From Bacillus sp. WMMC1349 (GTDB lineage: Bacteria > Bacillota > Bacilli > Bacillales > Bacillaceae), in assembly GCF_013155385.1 (NCBI RefSeq), contig NZ_JABJUQ010000007.1:1098001-1162000 (forward strand): DNA of 64,000 nucleotides, given 5' to 3'. The notes under the pieces were generated by a model. The model did no database searches. It was not told the DNA's origin and worked only from the letters and a program-made list of their open reading frames with translations. Position 1 is the stretch's first letter. Each line of letters starts with the position of its first letter. Of the stretch, positions 8,572 to 16,864 are shown piece by piece. Position numbers and translations under genes: made by a program.

Positions 8572-10404
8572 TCAGCCGTTTATTGAAAATTTCGTCTCTT
8601 TTTCCTGGATATAATGGGTTAAATTCGCAGTCAAATCAGATCTTAAAAACGGTGTGATCAGATAGATCCCATTAAACAGGTCACAGGCGGTATCAAGCAG
8701 AGAACGGGCAATAGCGAGCCCTTCTTCCGTCTGTTTTTGTTTATCACTGCCAGCGAGTGCCATTTTTTCACGAATGGTGTCTGATAGTTTGATACCGGGG
8801 ATTTCATGGTGGATAAATTCGGCATTTCTACTGCTTGTTAACGGCATGACACCGATGTAGATCGGTGTATCAAGATGTTTTGTTTCGTTATGAATGTTGA
8901 TGAGCTGTTGCTCTGAGTAGACGGGTTGAGAAATAAAATAATCAGCTCCGCAATTCACTTTTTTCTCAATCCGCTTGACTGCTTTATCAAGGTGCCTGAC
9001 ATTCGGATTAAAAGCAGCGGCAACAGAAAAATTTGTTTTTTTACCAAGGGGCTTTCCTGAATAAGACAAACCTTCATTAAACTGTTTAATTAGACTGATC
9101 AGATCAAATGAAGTGAGGTCATAAACAGACGTAGCTCCTGGAAAGTCACCGATTTTTGAAGGATCTCCGGTTATAGCTAATACATCACAAAGTCCGAGTG
9201 TATCAAGACCCATTAAATGGGACTGAAGACCGATTAGGTTTCTGTCTCTGCAAGTGATGTGAATCAGAGACCTTATATCAAGCTCCTGTTTTAAAAGGGT
9301 ACCGCAGGCAACATTGCTAATTCGTGGTGTTGCCAGTGAATTGTCTGCCAATGTTAAAGCATCAATTCCGGCTAACTTTAATTGTTGGGCTGCATCCAGA
9401 AATTTCTGAAAGTTTAGTTGTTTAGGAGGATCCAATTCAACGATAATCGAGCGTTTTTCATTTGCAAGTTCATTTAAAGGAGGCTCTGTCCGATGATGTT
9501 CTATAGGGGCAACTGCCTGTTTTCTGATTTTTACCTGTTTCTCAGTTAGCGGCAGAAGTCCTTTGACTGCTTCAGCCATAGCCCTAATATGATTTGGTGT
9601 TGTTCCACAGCAACCGCCAATGACTCGGGCCCCTTGATTGCGGAATTCGATTGCGCTGTTTCTAAAGTATTCGTCATCTGTTTCATAAACGAGCCGTCCC
9701 TCGACAAGTGATGGGAGACTGCTGTTTGGGTAGACGGAAAGATAAGTATCTTTTAAAAGAGGCACTTCTTCAAGTGCATGAATCATATGATAAGGCCCGA
9801 GGCGGCAATTGATACCGACAACATCTGCTCCAAGATTGGCCAACAGCGTCAAGCCTTCACTGAGCGGGGTTCCGTCTTGAAGAACACCTTCTTCATGCAT
9901 CGATACATTGAGAATGATTGGCAGTGCAGTCTCCTTTCTGGCGATTTTTAATACTTCACGGGCTTCTTCCAAATCATAATAGGTTTCCAAAAGAAGTCCG
10001 TCTGGTTCTTCATTTAGAAGAAGATAAAGCTGTTCGCGAAAACTTCTTTTAATGTCATGCAAAGAATAAGCGTTTTTATTAAAGGTGCGAATGCCGCCAA
10101 TTGTTCCAAGAACATAGCGAGATCCAGCGGCAGCACGGGCGAGGCGAACCGCTTTTTCATTGATTTGTTTTGCCTCATCTTCAAGACCGTATCTGGACAG
10201 CTTAATAAAGTTAGCACCATATGTATTGGTTTGAATGATATCAGCACCTGCCTGCACATAGGCTTGATGGATACGCTGTACTTCATCAGGTTTTGAAATA
10301 TTCAATTCCTCAAAACAGCGATCAATTCCATAAGAATACAGAAGTGTTCCCATCGCACCGTCAGCTATTAAAATTCTGTTTTTTAGATCTTCTAATATTC
10401 CCAT
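8572..10404 (-). CDS. yitJ: Bifunctional homocysteine S-methyltransferase / 5,10-methylenetetrahydrofolate reductase YitJ
   Basis: The 610-residue protein fuses two methionine-cycle activities. Residues 1 to about 290 are a zinc-dependent homocysteine methyltransferase with LIADGAMGT near the N-terminus, a first zinc Cys in GINCRLGP and the Cys pair in GGCCGTTP. Residues from about 315 onward are a FAD-dependent methylenetetrahydrofolate reductase, including [15 protein letters not shown]. The fusion matches B. subtilis YitJ. It is transcribed alone behind a SAM riboswitch, so expression should rise when SAM is low. The ATG at 10404 follows AGGGGGA. Confidence 0.95.
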   Translation of the reverse strand: MGILEDLKNRILIADGAMGTLLYSYGIDRCFEELNISKPDEVQRIHQAYVQAGADIIQTNTYGANFIKLSRYGLEDEAKQINEKAVRLARAAAGSRYVLGTIGGIRTFNKNAYSLHDIKRSFREQLYLLLNEEPDGLLLETYYDLEEAREVLKIARKETALPIILNVSMHEEGVLQDGTPLSEGLTLLANLGADVVGINCRLGPYHMIHALEEVPLLKDTYLSVYPNSSLPSLVEGRLVYETDDEYFRNSAIEFRNQGARVIGGCCGTTPNHIRAMAEAVKGLLPLTEKQVKIRKQAVAPIEHHRTEPPLNELANEKRSIIVELDPPKQLNFQKFLDAAQQLKLAGIDALTLADNSLATPRISNVACGTLLKQELDIRSLIHITCRDRNLIGLQSHLMGLDTLGLCDVLAITGDPSKIGDFPGATSVYDLTSFDLISLIKQFNEGLSYSGKPLGKKTNFSVAAAFNPNVRHLDKAVKRIEKKVNCGADYFISQPVYSEQQLINIHNETKHLDTPIYIGVMPLTSSRNAEFIHHEIPGIKLSDTIREKMALAGSDKQKQTEEGLAIARSLLDTACDLFNGIYLITPFLRSDLTANLTHYIQEKETKFSING

Positions 10405-10432
10405 ATGAAATCCCCCTTCATGTTCATGAAAA

Positions 10433-10585
10433 ATAAAAAAAGTCTTCTAAAGGAAGAAGACTTTTTAGTATCTGGTCTGTCTTCTCATCTTTCAAGCATC
10501 ACGCTTGCTGGATTTAGCACCTTGGTCATACACCGGTTGCTGAGGCTTCACTGGGCCAGTCCCTCTGCCTCTCTTGATAAGAACT
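10433..10585 (-). promoter_or_regulatory. SAM-I (S-box) riboswitch of yitJ
   Basis: Read on the minus strand from about 10585, the leader shows the S-box hallmarks in order: CTTATCAAGAGAGGCAGAGG at the 5' side of P1/P2, GAAGCCTCAGCAACCGG, AAGGTGCTAAATCCAGCAAG and GATGAGAAGACAG. It ends in a strong terminator (10466-10433) whose arms AAAGTCTTCTT and AGAAGACTTTTTTT pair. SAM binding to the aptamer is known to favour the terminator. This resembles the yitJ leader used as a model SAM-I riboswitch in B. subtilis. Confidence 0.95.
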
Positions 10586-10604
10586 TATTTGGTTGCTTTT
10601 ATTC

Positions 10605-10633
10605 AATTTACCGAAAAATAAAACAATAATCAA
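10605..10633 (-). promoter_or_regulatory. Probable sigma-A promoter of the yitJ leader
   Basis: On the minus strand, TTGATT (10633-10628) and TAAATT (10610-10605) are 17 bases apart. This puts transcription start about 10-20 bases before the S-box P1 helix. Confidence 0.5.
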
Positions 10634-10648
10634 CAGTAAATTTTGAAT

Positions 10649-11140
10649 TTATCGAAAATTTATAAATTGAACATCAATGGGGAGATCGATTTCCTTCACC
10701 ATAACGATGATTTGCTGAAGATCATCTTTATTTTTTCCGGTTACACGGATTTGATCATCCTGGACTTGAGATTTCACTTTAAGTCCAGATTTTTTGATCA
10801 GTGTATTGATTTTTTTGGCGTTTTCTTTATCGATTCCTTGAACAAGTTTCCCCCGTTGTCTGACTGTTCCCCCTGAAGCATTTTCCAGTTTAGAATAGTC
10901 AATGTTTTTTGTTGGAACACCTCGCTTAATCAGCTTGCTGATGAGAACGTCTTTTAATTGATTCATTTTAAATTCGTCATCAGATATGAGTACAAGTTCT
11001 TCCCCGTCAAGGGAAATGCTGCTTTTTGATCCTTTAAAATCGTAGCGGGTCCCAATTTCTTTTAGAGCAGTTTGAATTGCATTTTGCACTTCGGGTATTT
11101 CAATTTTTGATACGATATCAAATGAACTTTCTTTGGCCAT
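10649..11140 (-). CDS. yitK: YitK, YajQ/UPF0234-family nucleotide-binding protein
   Basis: This 163-residue cytosolic protein is full length for the YajQ family, with two ferredoxin-like halves. The N-terminal [18 protein letters not shown] and central [19 protein letters not shown] segments are characteristic. Homologs bind nucleotides, and Xanthomonas YajQ binds c-di-GMP; the role in Bacillus is unknown. The ATG follows GGAGG at about nine bases. It lies upstream of the yitJ promoter on the same strand and is divergent from yitL. Confidence 0.9.
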   Translation of the reverse strand: MAKESSFDIVSKIEIPEVQNAIQTALKEIGTRYDFKGSKSSISLDGEELVLISDDEFKMNQLKDVLISKLIKRGVPTKNIDYSKLENASGGTVRQRGKLVQGIDKENAKKINTLIKKSGLKVKSQVQDDQIRVTGKNKDDLQQIIVMVKEIDLPIDVQFINFR

Positions 11141-11276
11141 CCTAAAAAAACCTCCATCCTTTTATCTTATGAGTTAATTATAGTAGAATAAGATGAAACT
11201 TCAAATCATGAGTCGTTTTGTCTAACTATCATATGGATATAATTAGAGTAATGGAAATAAGAAAGGAAGAGTAAGT

Positions 11277-12125
11277 ATGAGACCGGGACAGCAATTAACA
11301 TTAGAAATAGATCATAAAGTGGATTATGGATATTTTTTAACTGATGGAGAAAAAAACGTCCTTCTGCATCGCAGTGAAATAACTGAAGATATTGAAGACA
11401 TGGAAGAAGTCACTGTCTTTTTATATGCGGATCATGAAGGGCGTCTGGCTGCAACGATGAAAGAACCCCTAATTAGTGCTGATGAATATGGATGGGTCGA
11501 TGTTGTGGATGCCGTAAGTGATATGGGCGTTTTCGTAAATGTCGGACTTTCAAAAGATGCCTTAGTCGCTACAGAACATCTTCCACCATATGAATCGGTT
11601 TGGCCGCAAAGAGGTGACAGGCTATATTGTATGTTGAAGATCACAAGTCATGGAAGAATGTTTGCTAAACCGGCTCCAGAAGATAAAATCAGCGAACTGT
11701 TTAGCGAAGCGACACCTGATCTGATGAATAAAGAGCTGTCTGGAACCGTTTATCGTTTGACCGCTTCAGGCTCTTTTGTTATTTCTGATAGTGGCATTAG
11801 AGGGTTTATTCATCCATCGGAAAGAAAACAAGAACCTCGACTAGGAGAGAGGGTGACGGCAAGGGTCATTCAAGTAAAAGAAGACGGCTCTGTCAATTTA
11901 TCGCTTCTCCCGAGAAAGCAAGATGCCATGTCAGTTGATGCTGAAGAAATCTTGGCATATATCAAATCGAGAAATGGTGCAATGCCATATTGGGATAAAA
12001 GTGATCCAGATGATATTAATGAGCGTTTTAGTATGAGCAAAGCGGCATTTAAAAGAGCGCTCGGCCGTCTCATGAAACAAGAGCGAATTTATCAGAAAGA
12101 CGGCTGGACATACGAGAAAAAATAG
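11277..12125 (+). CDS. yitL: YitL, CvfB-type S1-domain RNA-binding protein
   Basis: The 282-residue protein has tandem S1/OB-fold RNA-binding repeats (about 1-65, 70-130 and 145-215). The third is well formed (LSGTVYRLTASGSFVISD, then ERVTARVIQVKEDGSVNLSL). A C-terminal winged-helix domain (about 225-280) ends in KRALGRLMKQERIYQKDGW. This is the CvfB architecture; S. aureus CvfB affects virulence gene expression. The role in Bacillus is unknown. The ATG follows AAGGAAGAG. It is monocistronic. Confidence 0.88.
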   Translation: MRPGQQLTLEIDHKVDYGYFLTDGEKNVLLHRSEITEDIEDMEEVTVFLYADHEGRLAATMKEPLISADEYGWVDVVDAVSDMGVFVNVGLSKDALVATEHLPPYESVWPQRGDRLYCMLKITSHGRMFAKPAPEDKISELFSEATPDLMNKELSGTVYRLTASGSFVISDSGIRGFIHPSERKQEPRLGERVTARVIQVKEDGSVNLSLLPRKQDAMSVDAEEILAYIKSRNGAMPYWDKSDPDDINERFSMSKAAFKRALGRLMKQERIYQKDGWTYEKK

Positions 12126-12131
12126 ACGTGA

Positions 12132-12163
12132 CGGCGTCACATTGATGACGCCGCCATTTGTTT
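12132..12163 (+). terminator. Terminator after yitL (first of two)
   Basis: CGGCGTCA (12132-12139) and TGACGCCG (12146-12153) form a tight GC-rich hairpin followed by a loose T-rich tail. Confidence 0.6.
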
Positions 12164-12285
12164 TATAAATGATGCGGTTTTTTTGAGTTCTGGTGTTTAC
12201 CGGCTTGTCTGTTTTTTTCAGCAAGCCGGTTTTTTTGCTGATTGACAGCATTGTTGTCAACTGGTTTTTTATCATTATCTTTCAT
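12163..12285 (-). CDS. 40-residue hydrophilic protein, DUF3941-like
   Basis: This small gene encodes a very polar, Lys/Asn/Gln-rich peptide with no hydrophobic segment. The ATG at 12285 follows a near-perfect AGGAGGAGG about nine bases upstream, which is the main support for translation. The C-terminus QNSKKPHHL resembles the conserved YSKKTDHL ending that I recall for the roughly 40-residue DUF3941 family of Bacillus; this assignment is from memory. Composition resembles minor spore proteins, but function is unknown. Its body contains the inverted repeat that serves as the yitL terminator on the other strand. Confidence 0.6.
   Translation of the reverse strand: MKDNDKKPVDNNAVNQQKNRLAEKNRQAGKHQNSKKPHHL
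12199..12236 (+). terminator. Second, stronger terminator after yitL, inside the opposing small gene
   Basis: ACCGGCTTG (12199-12207) pairs with CAAGCCGGT (12222-12230) and is followed by seven T residues. It reads on the plus strand, but the same bases are coding on the minus strand in the 40-residue gene at 12163-12285. Confidence 0.7.
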
Positions 12286-12417
12286 GACACATAACCTCCT
12301 CCTTTTAGATTGTCCATTCTAGCGCTTCCTATGTAAGCTATGTTTTTACCGCTAAGTTTAAGATTTCTTAAAAAAAGAGCATAAGTATAACTATGACCTG
12401 AAAAAAGGAGGCATGAT

Positions 12418-12603
12418 ATGAAACATTGTTGTTCTATTTGTATTGAGAATGTTGCGGACGGAGGAATTGTTAATTTTGGCGGGGCATATCAAATTACTCC
12501 AATCATGGTATCAAAAACGGTAGAAGGATCAGGAGGGAGTAATACTGGTTATACAGTTGAAAATCTTTTAGGTGATGGGATTTCTCCAATGATCACTGAA
12601 TAA
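12418..12603 (+). CDS. GerPA/GerPF-family spore germination protein, small paralog
   Basis: The 61-residue protein carries the GerPA/GerPF signature: GGIVNFGGAYQITP (about 14-27), then SKTVEGSGGSNTG (about 32-44). In B. subtilis the gerP operon encodes six such small proteins needed for nutrient access through the spore coat, and it lies elsewhere. This copy stands alone, which is common for GerPF-like paralogs. A Cys pair at positions 4-5 and a third at 8 are unusual in this family. The ATG follows AAAGGAGG. Late sporulation (sigma-K) expression is expected from family knowledge, but I cannot identify a convincing promoter. Confidence 0.75.
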   Translation: MKHCCSICIENVADGGIVNFGGAYQITPIMVSKTVEGSGGSNTGYTVENLLGDGISPMITE

Positions 12604-12615
12604 ACGTGATAATGG

Positions 12616-12648
12616 GCCTGCTTATAACAAGCAGGCTCAGCTTTTTTT
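12616..12648 (+). terminator. Terminator after the GerPA-like gene
   Basis: GCCTGCTT (12616-12623) and AAGCAGGC (12629-12636) form a hairpin; a run of seven T starts at 12642. The run overlaps the last codons of convergent yitS. Confidence 0.75.
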
Positions 12649-13497
12649 ATTCCCAGGAAAGAAGATCGCCAATGTCCCTGGTCCAGAATGAGCGCCAATG
12701 GCCGAACCGATCATGTTGATGATGATTTCCTTCGGATGGAATTCAGCTTCAATCAGCATTTTAAATTCCTCAGCTGTTTCGATGTCATCTCCGTGGCTAA
12801 TACCGATTGTCTGATTGCTTAAATCAAGACCTCTTTCCCTCATGAGTTCAATCATTCGTCTGCTTAGCTTCTTTTTCCCTCTAATTTTTTCCAATGGAAT
12901 TAATTTACCGTCTTCAACGTGCAAAAGAGGCTTAATATTTAAAAGTCCTCCGACAAAAGCAGATGTTTTACTTATTCTGCCGCCTCTTGCCAAATAATCC
13001 AAGTCATTTACGGTAAAAATATGTTCAAGAGATTTGCAAAAATCCTTTACAGACGCTTCAATTTCTTGTATTGTATTGCCGTCAGTATTAAGTTGAAGCG
13101 CATATTTTACCGCAAGTCCGTAACCTAATGAAGCACACTTTGAATCAATGATCCGAAGATCAAAGTCTGGAAACTCTTCTTTGATTTCGTTTGCCGCCAT
13201 CACAGCTGTCTGGTATGTACCGGAAAGCTCTGAAGAAAAAGCGATATATAATGCAGGAGCATCTTTTTCCGCAAGTTTGCTAAAGACATCTTTAAAAGTT
13301 TGTAAAGATGGCTGTGAGGTTTTAGGTACTTTTCCGTTGCGCATTGCTTCATAAACGTCATGAGGCTTGATTGACACAAGGTCTTCATATTCTGTTTCGT
13401 CGAGAAATACCCGCAAAGGAATGAAAGAAATATGATGCTGATCATAAAACTGTTTAGGCAAATCTGCCGCACTGTCAGCCAAAAGGTGAACAGTCAT
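12637..13497 (-). CDS. yitS: DegV-family fatty-acid-binding protein YitS
   Basis: This 286-residue protein has the two-domain DegV fold that binds a fatty acid between its lobes; related FakB proteins present fatty acids to the kinase FakA. Visible signatures are LADSAADLP at the N-terminus, TSQPSLQ (about 60-66) and SGTYQTA (about 92-98). I place the start at ATG 13497 because AGGGG lies six bases before it and the protein then begins [12 protein letters not shown] like its relatives. The frame extends upstream to 13545 without a site. An exact 8-6-8 palindrome lies about 50 bases upstream. Confidence 0.9.
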   Translation of the reverse strand: MTVHLLADSAADLPKQFYDQHHISFIPLRVFLDETEYEDLVSIKPHDVYEAMRNGKVPKTSQPSLQTFKDVFSKLAEKDAPALYIAFSSELSGTYQTAVMAANEIKEEFPDFDLRIIDSKCASLGYGLAVKYALQLNTDGNTIQEIEASVKDFCKSLEHIFTVNDLDYLARGGRISKTSAFVGGLLNIKPLLHVEDGKLIPLEKIRGKKKLSRRMIELMRERGLDLSNQTIGISHGDDIETAEEFKMLIEAEFHPKEIIINMIGSAIGAHSGPGTLAIFFPGNKKS

Positions 13498-13548
13498 GTG
13501 AACCCCTTCTTTCGTAAAAAGATGAATTTTCCAATACATATCCATTCA

Positions 13549-13570
13549 CCATCACAGAGTTTTGTGATGG
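13549..13570. promoter_or_regulatory. Perfect 22-base palindrome upstream of yitS
   Basis: CCATCACA (13549-13556) and TGTGATGG (13563-13570) are separated by six bases. It is 52 bases upstream of the yitS start and 120 bases upstream of yitT. It could be an operator or a 5' mRNA hairpin. No T-run follows on the yitS strand, so it is not an ordinary terminator. Confidence 0.4.
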
Positions 13571-13623
13571 ATGGGTATCGGATTTGTGACGACTTTAGAA
13601 CAACTATATCATATTATTTGATT

Positions 13624-13651
13624 TTGACGTTTTCAAAATAATGTTTATAGG
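13624..13651 (+). promoter_or_regulatory. Probable sigma-A promoter of yitT
   Basis: TTGACG (13624-13629) and TATAGG (13646-13651) are 16 bases apart, 40 bases before yitT. Confidence 0.4.
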
Positions 13652-13691
13652 GTAAACCAAATATATATAGATTAAGCGGAGGAACTCAAAA

Positions 13692-14534
13692 ATGGTCATA
13701 GCGGAAGCAAAAAAATTGTTTATTGTCATCATTGGCGCCTTACTAAATGCCATCGGTTTAAATTTATTTCTCATTCCTGCTGATGTTTACGCAAGTGGCT
13801 TTACGGGTGTAGCACAGCTTTTGTCAAGCGCATTAGATCAATACAGTCCAATTTATTTTTCAACGGGAACACTTTTGTTTCTCTTAAATATTCCCGTCGG
13901 TATTTTGGGCTGGATGAAGGTCGGCCGTTCATTTACAGTTTACAGTATTTTAAGTGTTGCGCTCACAACGATCTTCCTGGGAATGGTGCCTGAAGTACGA
14001 TTGTCAAACGACATTTTGCTAAATGCTGTTTTTGGCGGTGTTATTTCTGCAATTGGTGTCGGTCTGACACTAAAATACGGGGCTTCAACAGGTGGTCTCG
14101 ATATCATTGCGATGATTTTAGCAAAGTGGAAAGATAAGCCGGTTGGCACCTACTTCTTTATGTTAAACGGAGCGATCATTTTAACAGCAGGATTAATGAA
14201 TGGCTGGGAAAAAGCATTGTATACACTTGTGACACTTTATGTGACAACAAGGGTTATCGATGCCATTCACACCCGTCACGCTAAACTGACCGTGATGATT
14301 GTCACAAAGAAAGCGGATGAGATTAAGGAAGCGATTTACGGAAAAATGGTCAGAGGAATTACGACTGTTCCGGCAAAAGGCGCATTTACCAATGAACAAA
14401 AAGAGATGATGGTAATCGTGATCACAAGATATGAATTATATGATTTAGAAAAAATTATTCAAGAGGTTGATCCGCACGCGTTTACCAATGTTGTTCAAAC
14501 AACTGCAGTCTTAGGGTTTTTCCGCAAAGACTAA
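13692..14534 (+). CDS. yitT: YitT-family membrane protein (DUF161/DUF2179)
   Basis: The 280-residue protein has five or six transmembrane helices in residues 5-200, with the family motifs ASGFTGVAQLLS and GASTGGLDIIAMIL. A soluble C-terminal DUF2179 domain follows (about 200-278; KMVRGITTVPAKGAF). The family is widespread in Firmicutes; transport or sensing is suspected but not shown. The ATG follows a GCGGAGGA site. It is eleven bases from the BsuPI-type gene that follows and probably co-transcribed with it, as in B. subtilis. Confidence 0.92.
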   Translation: MVIAEAKKLFIVIIGALLNAIGLNLFLIPADVYASGFTGVAQLLSSALDQYSPIYFSTGTLLFLLNIPVGILGWMKVGRSFTVYSILSVALTTIFLGMVPEVRLSNDILLNAVFGGVISAIGVGLTLKYGASTGGLDIIAMILAKWKDKPVGTYFFMLNGAIILTAGLMNGWEKALYTLVTLYVTTRVIDAIHTRHAKLTVMIVTKKADEIKEAIYGKMVRGITTVPAKGAFTNEQKEMMVIVITRYELYDLEKIIQEVDPHAFTNVVQTTAVLGFFRKD

Positions 14535-14545
14535 AGGGGGGATTT

Positions 14546-14989
14546 ATGAGACGAATTGCGTTGATCATGCTGCTATTTGTCGGAGGATGCAATCAAATTG
14601 GGGAGAATCATCCTGACAAGGAGGTAACAGGGGAAATGAGTAAAGGTGTCGTATTATCTGTAGAGCCTGTACAAAAACAGGGGAAAGTTGAATTTAATAT
14701 GTCGGTTAAGAACAATACGGATAAAACGGTTGAATTTCACTTTAACAGCGGTCAAAAATTTGAACTGACAGTAGTTGATGAGAAAGGCAATGAAGTGTAT
14801 CGCTATTCAGAAGGAAAAATGTTTACACAAGTTCTGGAAACTATGAACTTAAAACCTGGTGAATCATATGATTTTAAAGATGTATGGACGTCAGTGCCCG
14901 GCCCAGGCAAATACAGTGTAAACGTAACATTCTTGGGAAGAGCGGAACTTTCTACCCTTCAAGAAAGAAAAACCTTTACCGTGAAATAA
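14546..14989 (+). CDS. ipi: BsuPI-type proteinase inhibitor domain protein with lipoprotein-like leader
   Basis: Residues from about 31 to 147 match B. subtilis Ipi (BsuPI, intracellular proteinase inhibitor): FNMSVKNNTDKTVEF, SGQKFELTV, YRYSEGKMFTQ and GESYDFKDVW. The beta-sandwich domain is complete. Unlike B. subtilis Ipi, which starts at the domain, this frame has an N-terminal extension MRRIALIMLLFVGGC that resembles a lipoprotein signal with a candidate lipobox Cys15. The upstream ATG has AGGGGGG close by. An internal in-frame ATG at 14636 (residue 31) has AAGGAGGT at 14618-14625 and aligns with the B. subtilis start. Two translation products, one exported and one cytosolic, are possible. 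Confidence 0.85.
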   Translation: MRRIALIMLLFVGGCNQIGENHPDKEVTGEMSKGVVLSVEPVQKQGKVEFNMSVKNNTDKTVEFHFNSGQKFELTVVDEKGNEVYRYSEGKMFTQVLETMNLKPGESYDFKDVWTSVPGPGKYSVNVTFLGRAELSTLQERKTFTVK

Positions 14990-14996
14990 TCGGTTT

Positions 14997-15030
14997 AAAA
15001 ACTGTCGAGAGAGACTCTCGGCAGTTTTTT
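14997..15030 (+). terminator. Terminator after ipi
   Basis: AAAACTGTCGAGAG (from 14997) pairs with CTCTCGGCAGTTTTTT (15015-15030), with one mismatch and a six-T tail. Confidence 0.8.
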
Positions 15031-15700
15031 ATATGCGCTTGTGTACAGAAAGTCCTTAATAATCGGGGACAGTAGACGTGGTATGGCAACATACGAAAAA
15101 AGGAAATCGAGTGGTGGTTTTCCTTGTTTTAGACCGTGCTATTGTCTGTGGCACTTATATGAATTGAAAACAATATTCAGGAGGACATCATGATTCTAAT
15201 AAGAAGGAGTCATTAATTCGAGAAGCCCGTGGATCAGAATCCCCCAAAAAGAACATCATTCAGTCGTTTAAAATAAACAAATAAGTAAACCTGCGATAAA
15301 ATAAAAAAGCTCTTTTAGGGTTAGATTTATTTAAAGATTGAATATAAACCAAATGTAAAATAGTCTTTTAATCCTTCGGTTCGATCAATGTATGGGACTT
15401 ATCTTCAAACTTGTTTTTTCTTCAGATTTTGCGACATATTAACAGTCTTTTATCTAGGAATGTTTTATATATTTATTTAAAAAAAGGTAATGAAAATGAT
15501 GTATTACAACATTAAATTTAGCTAAACAAATGCTGTATTTTATTGTTTGTAAACCAAATTATAGGATATGATGATGAGGGGTTTTGGAAAGAGAAGAATT
15601 TTTCGGGAAAATATTCAAACAAATGATTAAAGTCTGTAAACAAGAATTGATATTCACTTAAAACCACATATTATCAAATAAGAATGGAGGCTTTGGAAAC
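15031..15700. other. Long intergenic region before rap, probable gene debris and regulatory DNA
   Basis: About 670 AT-rich bases hold no intact gene. An AGGAGG (15179-15184) precedes an ATG at 15190 that opens an eight-codon frame, and a neighbouring frame continues 33 codons to a stop (SNKKESLIREARGSESPKK), as if a small gene had been frameshifted. A possible sigma-A promoter for rap, TTGTTT (15543-15548) and TATGAT (15567-15572) with an 18-base spacer, leaves a leader of about 120 bases. Confidence 0.35.
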
Positions 15701-16825
15701 TTGGAAAAAGAAACTGTAATACCGTATGATCTAGTTGCTACAAAGATGAACCATTGGTATGTCGCTTTAAAAAATGATTGGCTAAAAATCGCTGAAGATA
15801 TGAAAGATCAAGTGAAGCTGGAAATTCAGATGATGGAAGAAAATCAAGACGCCCTTATATACTATTCTCTACTAGAATTTCGTCATAAACTGATGCTTGA
15901 TTACCTTTGCCCGGATTCTGCGAGAAATATGGAGATAGCTGAGGATTATCAAGAGATCAAGAGAAAAACAAAAGGCGGGAAAAACCTGAATGGGATGCTT
16001 GAATACTATTATCATTTTTTTTCAGGAATGTATCATTTTAGACAAAAAGAAATAGTGCATGCTATACATTATTATAAAAACGCTGAAGCACAGCTTGAAT
16101 CGTTAGACTGTGAAGAGGTCGAAAAAGCTGAATTTTATTTCAAATTGTCTGAAACATACTATTATATAAAACAAACTTATCTTTCTATGTATTATGCAAA
16201 TCATGCTTATCATATTTATTTAGATTATCCTACATATGGTCAACGTCGTGTGCAGTGCCAATTTATGATTGCTTGTAACTGGCTGGATAAATTTCAACCT
16301 GAAAAAGCATTGCAACACAATAACCAAGCTCTTACGAATGCTAAAGAACTGAAGGTAGATCATTTAATCGGTTCGTCACATTTAAACATTGGGCTATGTT
16401 ACAATCAGCTTGAACAACTCAACAAAGCCGAAAATCACATCACAAAGGCGGTAGAACTTTATAAAACCGATCAGTCTAGTTATTTGCCAAAAGCACTTTT
16501 CAATCTCTCGTATATAAAAGCAAGACAAGGAAAGAAGGCTGATGCGGAAGACTTGTACTTTGAATGTAAAACTGTAGCTGAAAAGCTGGGAGATTGTGAG
16601 TATCTTACAAAGCTCAACTTAATTTATGGGTTGTATATATCATTTAATGTAGACTTACTTAAGGAAACTTTTAACATGCTAAATACAACAGGAATGTATG
16701 CGGATATGGAGGAATATGGGGTTGTTGTAGCTGAATATTTACAAGAAAAAGATATGCTCAGTGATTCACTAGAATTTTATCGTAAAGTAATTGAAGCAAG
16801 AAGGAAAATTCAAAAAAGAATTTAA
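15701..16825 (+). CDS. Rap-family response regulator aspartate phosphatase (orphan, no phr)
   Basis: Rap proteins dephosphorylate Spo0F or sequester ComA-type regulators and are inhibited by imported Phr pentapeptides. The 374-residue protein has the N-terminal helical bundle (about 1-70), with EENQDALIYYSLLEFRHKLMLDYL carrying Gln49 at the position of the catalytic Gln of RapH. TPR repeats (about 100-374) follow, for example SSHLNIGLCYNQLEQLNKAENHITKAVELY. The start is TTG, seven bases after GGAGG. No phr gene follows; a terminator begins within ten bases of the stop. It may respond to a Phr encoded elsewhere. The Opp importer at 47.7-53.3 kb would be the route of entry. The target regulator is not predictable. 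Confidence 0.88.
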   Translation: MEKETVIPYDLVATKMNHWYVALKNDWLKIAEDMKDQVKLEIQMMEENQDALIYYSLLEFRHKLMLDYLCPDSARNMEIAEDYQEIKRKTKGGKNLNGMLEYYYHFFSGMYHFRQKEIVHAIHYYKNAEAQLESLDCEEVEKAEFYFKLSETYYYIKQTYLSMYYANHAYHIYLDYPTYGQRRVQCQFMIACNWLDKFQPEKALQHNNQALTNAKELKVDHLIGSSHLNIGLCYNQLEQLNKAENHITKAVELYKTDQSSYLPKALFNLSYIKARQGKKADAEDLYFECKTVAEKLGDCEYLTKLNLIYGLYISFNVDLLKETFNMLNTTGMYADMEEYGVVVAEYLQEKDMLSDSLEFYRKVIEARRKIQKRI

Positions 16826-16830
16826 TTCAA

Positions 16831-16864
16831 AGGCGGGGTATTAACCCCCACCTCGATTTTTTTA
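16831..16864 (+). terminator. Terminator after rap
   Basis: AGG-C-GGGGT (16831-16839) pairs with ACCCC-CA-CCT (16844-16853) and is followed by a run of T that overlaps the stop of convergent yizC. Confidence 0.6.

Noticed and set aside
15075-15192. Short frame starting MATYEKR, similar to the beginning of some phage integrases
   Set aside because: It ends after about 36 codons and shows no integrase domain; the similarity rests on seven residues.
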